NCBI GenBank assembly: GCA_029168955.1
Contig: JAPDOI010000021.1
Span: 1,835,501 to 1,899,500 of the forward strand
Direction of reading: 5' to 3'
Length of the DNA stretch: 64,000 bases
Origin: Aplectana chamaeleonis
Lineage: Eukaryota; Nematoda; Chromadorea; Rhabditida; Cosmocercidae
This document shows positions 22,701-34,700 of this stretch, one piece after another. Position 1 is the first letter of the stretch. Every line of letters starts with the position of its first letter. A program made the position numbers and the translations under genes. Under the pieces are notes generated by a model that was not told the origin of the DNA, searched no databases, and saw only the letters and a list, made by a program, of their open reading frames with translations.

Positions 22701-25700
22701 GGGGCGCCATATTCCAAGACCGGCTGGACCATGGCTCTATAAGTCGTACGTAGTACTTCTTTCGTGCTGCCCCACGACGTTCCAGCTAAGGCGCGAAGAA
22801 CGTTGTTGCGCGAGTTGGCAGTGGCAGCTCGTATACGCGTGTTCTCATGGAATCGTAAAGAGGGGTCCAGGAAAACTCCTAATAGTCGAGGATGCTTAGA
22901 CAGTGGCAGCTCGTGACCATCCCAGACGACTTTGGGATGTAGTCGATGTTCGACGGTAGCTGTTGTACATAGTGTAGCACTTGATTTGGAGGCAGAGACA
23001 GTCAGCGACATTGATTTAAGATACACTGCCAGGGTCCGTAGGTAATCATTCATGGCAGCAGTGGCTCGATCGATAACTGAGTCCGTGCAAACGATTGTGA
23101 TGTCATCGGCGTACAGGCACAGATGAATACCAGTTGGTGGCTCAGGAATATCAGACAGAAACAGCGAAAACAGGCTCGGGGACAGCACCCCGCCTTGCGG
23201 GACACCGGATTTCAAAGGGACCGAAGACGACAGATGTCCGTCGAACTTTACACGAATGGACCGGTTCTTGACAAAGCTATTAATCCATCTTTTAGATAAA
23301 CTGGGCATATCCGATTCCAGTATGGATTTCGATAGAAGCGGGATACTGACGCTATCAAACGCAGCCGTGAGATCAATAGCAACGACGAGGCTTCTACCAG
23401 CCGGAGTCTTGCGATTAAATCCAGCAATGATATGCTCGGTGATTGATGTCAGGGCAGTGATGGTCGAATGCTCCTTCTTGAAACCATGCTGATGAGTGTT
23501 GTGCTGCAACGCGTTTTGGAGGAGCGGATTGACGACTTTTTCCGCAAGCTTGGCAAGGGGGGAGAGAAGGGAAATGGGGCGGTGGGAGGCAGCCTTATCC
23601 GGCGGTTTGCCTGGCTTGGCAATGGGGATGACGACAGCTTGTTTCCAGCGGGCCGGGATAACACCAGAACTGAATGACGAATGAATAAGATCAGAGAGCA
23701 GTTCGTAATAGGGATCAGGAATATGTTTGAGATGAACAGCTGAAATCCCGTCTGGTCCCTCAGCCCGCGAATTTTTCATCGATTTGATGACCTTGTCGAT
23801 GGCGGAAGGAGAGATAATAGGGACATCCAGTCGACTGAGTTTCCTGATTGCTCGCATTGTTCGTCTGTGTTGCTTATCCCGAGGCGATGACGCAGATGCA
23901 AATAGTTTGCCGAGCAGACAAGCAGCCTTGTAACCGTGCTCGAATCTTCCAGACGGAAACTCGAGCATGTTGCGATCAGTACTCATCTTTTTGCCTGAAA
24001 GCCGCTTCAAGGTGGTCCAGGCTTTTTTGGCATCCACGGCAAAATCGATCGACTCGGTGAGCTCTTTCCAGCGTTGCTGGAAAGAGCTCATCGAGTCGAT
24101 CGGTGCTCATTTTGTGCTCATTTAGCAGTGCAGTGATGTTTTCCGACAGCTGTTGTATCGTTGGATCATTGGGGTCCGATCTTCGCTTGTCATCTCTCAT
24201 AGTGATCAGTTCAAGCACTTCACTGGGCACGTTTGGGTGAAAAGTCTTTACACGTCCAGTAGGAATAGCAGCTTTGGAAGCACGTCCTATGGCATTGACA
24301 ATGAACTTCTCCTTGTCGTAGACTGAGCCGTTCCACGGGTAGCTGGCCACCTGGCTGAGCAACACCTCTTTGTATAGGTCCCAGTTAGCCTTACGATAAT
24401 TAGAATAGGACTTACAACGAGAGCCAGAGAACGGAGCAAGCAAACTATTAAGTGACAGATCCAATGACATAATAATGGGAAGATGATCACTGGCCAGCGC
24501 CACATCAGTAGACCAGTTACAGGAAATAGCTAGCGACGATGATACAAACGTGATATCGGGTGAGGAGGGTCTTCCCACCGCTGGAAGACGAGTGGGAGAA
24601 TCCTCATTGATGGGAACAAGATCACAATCATCAGCGAAAAGCTCAATGAGTTCACCTCTATTGTCAGGCTCTAGAGGAGAAAATCACGAAGGAGAATGAG
24701 CATTGAAATCACCAGCTATTACAACCGAACTTGATGATAAGGCAGCATGGACATCATGTAAGTAATTTGTGGGGTCAAACGCATTGGGACCGGATGTGGT
24801 GGGGGGTATATAGACACTGACAATATCAAGGGGGCCACTTTGTAATACAATATGAACTCCAAGACATTCAACAACATCATCATTGGGAGGAGTAATAAGA
24901 TGAGAAGGGATAGATGATTTTACAAATGTTGAAACACCACCGCCATGGGAAGTACGTGGAATGTGATAAGACAAATAACCAGGGAGACGGGGAAGGGAGG
25001 GGGAAGATGGGCTAAGCTTGGTCTCCTGCAGGAGAATGACATCAGGTTGAGTGCGATCTATGTACACTGTGAGTTCAGCAATTTTGGCACGTAGGCCATT
25101 GATATTGAGTTGATAGATGCTTAGACAATGTTGAGGAACCCTAGGAGAATTTACAGAGCAAGGCATACAACAGTAAGCATGAGTGTAGTCATCATAGCTG
25201 GACAATCCCGAACACTTGAGGTGCACCCAGCCAAGGCAACCACCACATTGAATGCTCGCATGTTGGGCAGATAGCCAGCAGTGACAGCAGGGATATCGCG
25301 GTGCCTTGCTGCACGGTCCCGGATTCCTCTCGACGCCAGCTCGTAGAAGTAGAATACAGAGGAGTGTAGCAGCCAGCCAATTACACTCTCAATACGAAAA
25401 AACTCCACATGGAGTGATTGATGTCCGTTTGATGAGTCTCCATAACGTCGACTCCACAGATCCACCACGCGTAGGTTGAACATCTTGGATCCAAACCGAA
25501 ATCTCAAAGGAATCTCACCCTCTCCCTCGTTTAGACTATCACGGGATGTTATTAAGTTAGATATGTTCATAAACGGAATGTCTCCCTGGTTTATGCGAAA
25601 TTACATAATTAGAGGGAAAAAAGCTAGAAAAGAGGAAATAAGAGAAAAATAATGGGACCAAAAAAAAGAAGGGATGAGCAGGAAGAAGAAGATTAAAGAA

Positions 25701-28700
25701 TAAGAGGAAGAAGGTTGAGGGAAGAGAAGGAAAACTGAAATAAAGAAGAAGATGAGGAAAAACGACTGAAACAAAAGTGGAAAAGAGAGGGAAGATGAAG
25801 AGGTTGAATGAAAGGATGAGTAACGGCAAAGGAGATGTTGAAGAAAATGAAGAACAAAAAAAGAAAATGTGGAGAAAGAAAGGAAGAGGAAAAGATGAAG
25901 AAGAAGTGATTCAAGAAATCGATGACGATGTTAAAACAAAAAAAAGTTGGGTCAAAATTAGAATAAATCTAGTATGTAATTCCTTATACTTACTGCTTTA
26001 TTCACTTTCCCTTTATTGTATTCCCCTTGTCAATCACTCCATAACTCAAGAAGTGTCATTTGACACCTTTCTCATAGTTCCAGCCATCGTTTGAGCTTCC
26101 CCCTGTACGGCATGACGCGATAGAGCCGGCGCGAGCAGCTCGCACGCGGCCGCCGCGCCGCCTGCTTTCATCGGGCGGCGCGGCAGCACCTAGGCGGCTG
26201 CCGCGCGCGGCACCGTTGCATGATTTCGAGCAGAAAAACTCTGAACGCCTCGCGGCGCCGCTTGATCGATATGGCTGCATTGCATCTCGCCGCGGCGAAA
26301 GTCTTCCGCCGCGGCGCGGCGAGATGCAATGCAGCCATGGCTCCATGACATTGCTCCCCCGCATGCGTACGCGTCGCGGTCTGGTGAGTGTCGCGCGCGC
26401 GGTGAACGCTGAAAACACACCATCGTTTAGAAGGGTCTTCAGAGCTCCTTACGAGTAAATAGCTATCGATTATGACAACAAGTAAACGCAGGAAAGCTAA
26501 TAACGCTCCAGGACATGCCAATTTATCTGATTTCATCTAAAAGGGGGATGTCGCGTCTCCGCCCATCTCGTCGCGCGCGACGCCCACCGACCACAACGCA
26601 GCACGCACGGGTGAGCAATGTCCGTCTCCCATACAGCCATATCGATCAAGTGGCGCCGCCTGGCGGCGCCGCGAGGCGTTTAGGGCCCTAGTTATACACC
26701 GACGGGACGCTGCGGAAATGGCAAGACAACTATCACTTATATGCGCCCTAACTGCGCTCAGGCATGCCAAAAGGAACAGTAGTCGCAGAAAAACGCGCCG
26801 GAAGGCCGCACAGAGCAGTTATACACGCCGAGGCACCGTATACTGCATCCTTACGGGACCTGCCCTGTTGGAAATTTGCCAATTTCCACCAGCTGATTAT
26901 TTTTCAGATTTAAAATTGTTAAAACATTACCAAAACGACATAACAAGCACTGTAATGACGAGAGGAATTGATTAATAGTGCTATTCTGCAAATACAAAGT
27001 GTCAGAAGCGAAAAAACCGATAAAATACCATTAAAAACGCCTGGAAATTTTTGTCCGCAGTATTGCGTCAAAGACGCCGAAGACGCAACATTGCAGACAA
27101 ATCCCAGATTCACGCAGCAAGCGGCGGCAATGTCATCGCGAGACGTTTTCATTCCGCTGGTGTATAACTAGGGCCTAGAGATTTTCTGCTCGAAATCTTC
27201 GAACGGTGTCGCACGCGGCCGCCGCCTAGGTGCTGCGGCGCACAAGCCTCTCTAACACACCGGTCAACGCTTCGTGGTTACGGTTGCGTGGCGTGTTGCC
27301 TCGGAGTGTACAGAGGTGTATGGGCGGCGCACGTGACGGCTGTTATTCGAGCACGTTTCCGTATCGATTATTTCATGCGTACTTCAAGAGAAAGGCGTAA
27401 GATTTCGTGAAAAGAAGCTACATTTCTTACATTCGCAATGTGTTCGTAGCTGTTGTGGTTCAGATAGGATAAAGCAAGGCTATTTTTGCACGTGAGCCTA
27501 TTTTTGACGGCCCTCGTAGTAACAGTGCTTGCAGCTCTAGTCACAATTTTGAGGCTTCAAACAGGATTCTCTGCTGGAGGTAACGCAGCATCGCGACGAA
27601 CATTGCACGTTCAAGTTTAAAACAGTACTTGCTTTTGGGAAAACCCTAAAAAAATCTACGCCAACCTAACGTGTAACTTTCATGCATACGGCACTACTCT
27701 CAAGGCAGCAACAATGCATCACGATTGAAAAAGTTGTCGAATATTCATTGTTGAGACCAATATTTCTATGACAACCCAAAATCATCATCAAAACTTGTTT
27801 CCCAGCCAATCATGAAGAAATGTTTGAAAATCGCCCCGTTCCACTCTTCACCGACTGATAGCGAACTAAGCAGGTCTATTCTCTACGGAAACTTTCCCAG
27901 CAATGTGTGAGGGAGTTGAAAAGTGCAGGAACACTAACGAATCCAATGATAGCCGCGCGCGACTAGCCGCGACGCCGCCCGCGGCGTCCTTGCACCTCCG
28001 CACACTCCGCTGCAACACGCCACGTTACCGTAACCACGTAGCGTTGACCGGTGTGTTAGAGAGGCTTGTCTGCGGCGCCGCCCGAGGAGAGCAGGCGGCG
28101 CGGCGGCCGCGTGCGACCCGCATTGACATAAAATGCTTCTTTTACTGTTATTTGATATACATTCTCAATTTTAATCTTCTGATTCATATCTAAAATTCCT
28201 TCCAAGGTCCTGGGCGATGTTTAGAGTAGACTGGGTTTTGAAAGTTTATTTTTTTAGCTTTTGAAATCATTTTTCTAAAGAGAAATCGTTTTCGAAGACT
28301 CTATTCGCCTTCGGGTGCTGTGTTGTGGCACGAAAAATTATAGATGTTTCTTTTGCACAAGAAATCACTCAACACAAGGCCGATTGTAATAAGTCAGAGC
28401 TACTCCAGGCTGTGTTTAACGTCATTCTGCGACGTCGCCGCGTAAATTCGACGCAGCCCGATTATACATCCTGGTGGCGCGATTTTTCAAGCGGCGTCGC
28501 CCCACTTATTTCCGCTGCGGAAGTATAAACCACTCCTAAGTGACCGAAGACGGGGGGGGTTGGCCTGGATAACATTATTCCCAATACTTGAGGTGAGATG
28601 ATTTCTAATGTTTGTTACAACACCTCAAATAATGGAAGGAATTGAGAGTATGTGAAGGATTACGCATTCTGCCCCCAGCCCGACGTCCCTTTGAAACAGC

Positions 28701-31700
28701 GCGCTCGAATTGCAACGCCGCAGCGCGACCGCGACGCGTACTGAGCCACACTCAGACAGGATTAGCTTTACGACCCCGTAGAAGTTTGGGTGCATTCGGT
28801 GCATTGATGGGTCGGAGGGCCGTGAAACTAGCGAGGCGGTGGGCGTGTCTCGATTTCTACCACGCCGTCAACGAAAAATAGGGCGGCGAGTCAGATGTAT
28901 TACGCAATTGCACGGGAAGCGTGCAAACGCGCGAACTAATTTCGGAATCATCATCTTTTTCGTGGTTTCTCATTCTTCCTTTTTCTATCTGTTGGCTGTT
29001 TATCTCTGATTCGATATTTTATCTGTATATGGACCGTATAATAGATTTGGGAAGCCGCGGCACTTTTGATATACCTTTACCAGCCAGATATTAACTGCGT
29101 CGCGGCTTCCTAAAAGTATGATACGAATCATACATTACGTTTTTATGTGCAAAGAAGTGCATACACATCTAGAATTTACATCACATCGCAGCTTTCTTCT
29201 TGAAATCGTACGGTTCAACTTCCCACTCTCTTTCAAAGCCAAAAGATCAGGGAAAGATGAGTCAGGGCCACTTTTTTTGAATCCACTGACCACTTTTTCT
29301 CACCACGCTGCCCGATCCCACCTATGAGGGAGTATGAAGTCGGACTGAAAGTTATTCTAGACACCTGATCCACAGCAGGAAATCCAGTCGTATGCTCGCG
29401 TTTTAATAGGCACATAGAAATGTCCGCGCTCAAGACGATTCCCCAGCCCTGTGAGACCACTCTACTCGGTAACACATTTTAATTATCATACACTCTAGAA
29501 ATCGAGTAAACTAGCCATTAAGATTTCCTACTCGATTGTTTCGACTACGACCACGATGAACTACATACAGACCGATGCCGTGAGAAGCTCAACGCTGTCG
29601 AGGTAGTATTTGGTGTAGATTTCTATGCGATGCTCCGATAATCGGTGAATCCCTTTTCATTTTACAGATATTTCCTGCCGCTGAAGCGCGATATGGTTCT
29701 GGGGTGCTCGTAGAAAAGGGATCCACTGTCATGTGCAAGTAGGTACTTCGGGGTCTGCAAATAGCATTGTTAGTTTTTTCCTACTATCCAGTTTTTTATG
29801 TATACTGGGTAATGTTTTGCGAAAATATATGAACATCTATTCATTCCTCTTCCAGCATCGCGCCAAACTGGCCAGCACTGAATATAATCCAGTCATTTGG
29901 CGAGGGAAGCTATTCCGATACTCAGATATTCTTCTGCGTATGATATTTAATATTATCGTGATGTGATTACATTATTACGGCTCTTTCGTTCACTTATTAT
30001 CTCTATACTGTTTGTAGTTGTGTCTTTTCTCTGGACAAAATCCCTTTCACTGTTGTCAGTCCATTCTGTGAACAATGTGTTTTTGTCAGAGTTTCCTTCT
30101 AGTGTTTTTTCTTCGAATTCCTGTTTCTATTAGCTTGCTATGTCACCACGATGACCATTTTTTAGTCATACTTTTGCGTTGAAAGTCTTGTTAGGTTACC
30201 AGCTTGTTACTTGTTTAATTCCCTTTGACGAGACATTTTTTATTCGGCTCCCCTTCCTTTTTGTCGCAGTCCCAGAACTGCAGTTTTGATTGCGAACTCT
30301 CTATTTTGTTGCATGATATGTAGCAGTTCGTACGGTTTCTTCATTACTGTGTAAGTAAGTGTTCAGTACGCTTCGTTTTCCATTTGAGATCTTTTTGAGG
30401 AGCTCGTTAGCTCAAGAGTAAGAATATTCCTTTGATTGCATGATTGTTGAATTTTTCTGAAATAAATGAATTGTTTCCACAGAAAACCAGTGAATTATAC
30501 GCGGGAAATGGTAAAAATCAGTACGAAGGGTAAGGACAAGCGAAGGTATGGTTAGGTCCGTGGCCTGTTTTCTCAAGAAAAAACGTGTAAATTCAAAACG
30601 CGGCTGGCGTGGCGGTTTAAATCTCAATCTCTGAGAATTAAACCGCCGCGGTTTGAATTTAAACGTTTTTTCTTGGGGAACCAGGCCACGGACCTAACTA
30701 TATAAGTAATAGACGTAATCGGTCAACTAGGATTTTAAAATAGGTCAAAGGTAGGCATTTCCTGTGCAGGCGGTAGGGTTGATGACGTCACGAACACTTA
30801 TTTGGGAAGGGGTCTCCCCGTCCACTGTGGCGTCGGCGATATCTTTCGAAATGCGGGGCCGCTTCGTTCGGTACAGGGTTGATGACGGCGCTACCCATGC
30901 TGGCATCGCTCCGTCGACCTTGGAGTTTGCGACCGCGCTGTGCGAGCGACTCACCCCGTCCGGGGTGCTTCCCGGCATGGTCGTCAAATCAGAAGCCACT
31001 GAATCCTGGTGACTGGACAAATTTTGTTGCTGCGGTCGCGTCGGAGCGGCGCGGTTTTCTCATTAGAGCGCGTTAATCTCTCACCTGCTTTCTCCAGTTT
31101 CATTCAAGTGAAACCACTTTAGTGTGCATTTCTTATGTTACTGCGGTAACTTCTTATTCACTGGCGTCTTAATTCGATATGCCTCCATTTATTTCAGGTG
31201 ATTTGCCCTGGGAAGTCTACAGATGTTCGTTTCGCTGAATTTATACGATCATACCGTGTGACTGACCTCACTGCGTTTTTATTTCTAGGCTTAACTGTAT
31301 TTTGTTTTCTGAAAATCGTTGTATAGTGGTCTGCGTAATTAGTGTTTGTTTGTTTGTTTTTTCTCTCACGTTTGCCTTACGCATTCGTAACAAACTTATA
31401 ATTTATTTATGCCCAGTTGTGCATTCTCAAAGGTTTTTCTAAAATCTGGCGCTGACGAACTTAAATTTTTACTGCTGAATATTCGAAAAAACAAAACATT
31501 AATTTCGTAATGTTTCATGCTTACCAGGGGAGTTGGTAATGCTATGTTTTCTACTTTCCTTGTCCTTGAACAAAATCGAACTCTCCAATCAGAAATTATA
31601 ACAGGGGGAAATTGCCATAACTGATGCCAGACTAGATTTCTTCGAATCCGTATAATAGAATCCATCGGGGAAAACGAAATGTTCAACTTTAGTCGATCAA

Positions 31701-34700
31701 TTTTTTTACGGTCGATGGTAATTTTGCTTTCATGGATTCGTAGAATTATACTCTCGCATCGTTTATGGAAACTTTCCCCTGTGGCTTCGAAACAGGTAAC
31801 CACATGAGGCTCAAGGCATTCCGAGATGGACGCGAAAAAATGATAGATCAGGTAATGAGCACCCTAAAGAACCCATAGAAACAAGTTTTCAGCCCAATAC
31901 GAGACGATTTTTTTGAACATCCTGAAAATTATCATCCGCGTACTCCTTTATCTCCTCAAAGCTATGAAAATGGCCACTTATAGAAATCTCCTGTAAATCT
32001 CTGAGACATTTAGGGGATTCGGAAAACGGATTATCAATGTTGTGTTCATTACCTACAACTATCAGCACATGGTTTTATAAAAATCCACGGCAACTGTAAG
32101 GTAAGCTCTAAATAGTCTCACGAGAGCCGAATAGAAAAGCATTATTTGCCCCTCACTCAGGGAACCGCGGCCTAGCTGTGATACCGTTATCATGGGATCA
32201 AATTAGTTCTTCCTCCATTTCCACAACTTTATTTTTCAAAAGCAACAACTCCGTGTTTATATAAGGCAGCTGCATTGCAGCTCCCTTTCAAACGATACAG
32301 ATCATGCAGTTTCCTCTATGGAAGCCAGCCGTTTTGTATTATCTTCCAAATCTGATAAACTACTTCAACCAGTGATTATTACATTATATGTTCAAGTGGC
32401 TGTGTTACGTTCACCAGTTCGATCAAGCCCCCCCCCCCAGCAGTGGATAATGTAAAAATAACTGACAATATCTACGAAGGCGTATATCCTACATATTCAA
32501 AGCAAGATCAATAGCTACCTCATCGTTCTGAAGAACTTTCTCGATGATATGATGCTCACTGTCTCTGCCGCTAAATCATCTGTATCAGTTTTCTCCACCG
32601 ACCCTAAGGAACACTGCGCTCACCCCGTTGTGAATTGGGAAGACGCTCGTCTGCCCGCTGCACGTTTTCCTAAGCTGCTCGGCCTAGTATCGGATCCTTC
32701 GTTGAGGTTCCACAAGAATACTGAGCAGAAAAAGGCTACAGTGAAAGCAAAGCTCAACGTCCTACGAGCTCTGGGAGGAACGTCGTGGGGAAGTAGCAAG
32801 GAGACAATTTTGACCACCTACAAGGCAATATTGCAGCCGGCGTTGGATTACGCTGCACCGGTATGGCAGCACATGATATCGGATTCATCGTGGACAAAGA
32901 TGCAGCGAGTCCAAAATGCTGCTCTTCGGATTGCCACAGGGTGTGCTGAAAGCACCCCAGTGGAACATCTTCATGCTGAAGCCCGAATTCTGCCAGTTAA
33001 GGAGCACTGCCAACTCCAAGCGCAGCAACTGGTTATTAACATTGTCAAGCAGCCTGACCACCCATTAAGAAGGATCATGAATCCCGTGAGAGAGAGAGAC
33101 ATATCAGAAGGCCTTTTGCGGATGCTCCCGAGAAAGTTAATATACAAAGATGGACGGACTCCCAACTGGATCGTCTACGTCTTTTACGTGCGGAGCACAC
33201 CAAGTTCGTCAGGGATCACTTGAGTAGGATGACCGTCAATCCCATTTTGGGGGTCGCACCACCCATAGTCAGCGACACCGAGATGGAACTCGGTAGGCGG
33301 GCTAGAAGTACCCTTGCCTCGTTACGCTGCGGTCATTCCCCTATGCTGATGTCATTCTTGCATAAGATCGATCGCAGTAAGCCGGACGAGTGCCCGGACT
33401 GTGGTAGCCGTGGCCACACAACTGAACACCTATTCGAATGCCCAAAGAGGCCTACCACTCTTACAACAATGGATTTGTGGACGAATCCGGTTTCAGTCGC
33501 CCGTTTCTTGAACCTTTGACAAAAACCTTCCTGCGGCTGCAAAGAAGAAGAAGACATATTCAAAGCTGCAAAACACATTGTGAAGTTTTATCACTCAAAT
33601 ACGGTTCAAATGGCTTCTGTTTCCTCCAGTTGTTGTCAGATTGGTGCGTCTCCTTCTGGAAAAAAAAACATTGACGCACTTATTAACGATAATCATTTAG
33701 CTAAATGTTAGCATTTAGCTAAGGTCATAAATGTTTCAAGTAGCTACTCATTAAAAAACTCACACTTGTATAAAAGCAGTATTAGTTGATGGCACGCGAA
33801 ACGTTTTTTTAGGAGAGTAGCGGCTACATCCGCAGTAGACGCATTTCGAAAACTCGTATCGCATTAAAGTTGCAGAAGTTCCTAAAGTGATATTTAACAC
33901 AAGTTTGTCAGGAAAAGTTGCCAATCCTATGTAAAGGACCTCACCGTTCCATCATCTGGCTGCAGATCTGCTCGGCAAACCTGACACTTCTTCGATAAAA
34001 ACAGTTCGCATGCAAGAATGAAACCAAAATTACCATCGACTGAGAAAATTGATCGAATAAAGTTAAGAATTCCGTTTTCCTCGATGGATTTTATTCAAGG
34101 ACAAGGAAAGTAGAATACATAGCATTTCCAGCTCCTTGGTAAAATGAAAAATATTGCGAAATCAATGTTTATTGTTTTTCGGATATTGAGCAGAAAAATA
34201 GTAAGTTCGTAAGCGACAGATGTTAGAAAAACCTCTGAGAATGCTCAGTTGGGCATCAATAAGTATAGCGAAACGGCTTCCCAGTGCAAATCACCTGAAA
34301 TAAATAGAGGCATATCGAATGAAGACGCCAGTAAATAAGAAGTTAGAGCAGTAACATAAGAAATGCACACTAAAAGTGGTTTCACTTGAATGAGACTGAA
34401 GAAAGCAGGTGGAAGATTAACGCGCTCTAATGAGAAAACCGCGCCGCGCCGACGCGACCGCAGCAACAAAATTTGTCCAGTCACCAGGATTTAGTGGCTT
34501 CTCGTCAAATCGTGCCTGAGCAGCTCAAGGCCACGTAGTATTCCTCTTACATTCCGAGGATTGGCAACGAAGCAGCGAAAATAAATTTAATTATAATAAA
34601 CTTCGAATGAAAGAGAAGGTCGAAAGCATACCAGATATATCTGTTACATGAACGAAGGTGTCATTGAACGATGCGTAGATATGGGCAACACCAAAAACGA

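Larger units (their letters stand above)
22001..25492 (-). mobile_element. non-LTR retrotransposon, divergent subfamily (copy E6)
   Basis: This 3.49-kb element has a (GAA)n 3' tail at 22001. Flanks AAACCAAAATCT (about 21991) and AAACCGAAATCT (25493-25504) look like an aged 12-bp target duplication. It has the same layout as E1/E2: leader ATG (25483), 2A-like [12 protein letters not shown], endonuclease, RT, zinc tail. Protein identity to the E1 group is modest, so it represents a second subfamily. Damage is limited to a TGA near 24684, a template-switch insertion at 24047-24101 and breaks after 22535. Confidence 0.88.

Noticed and set aside
25777..26094. Lys/Glu-rich frame of 105 codons
   Set aside because: It comes from the purine tract; the complementary strand is equally open as a Phe/Ser/Leu-rich frame.
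26056..26536. Overlapping Arg/Ala-rich frames at 26.1-26.5 kb
   Set aside because: They lie in GC-rich foldback DNA with several frames open at once; no motif.
30745..31020. Overlapping 80-90 codon frames on both strands at 30.8-31.0 kb as an exon
   Set aside because: Both strands are open, no splice-site pair fits convincingly, and neither product is recognised.
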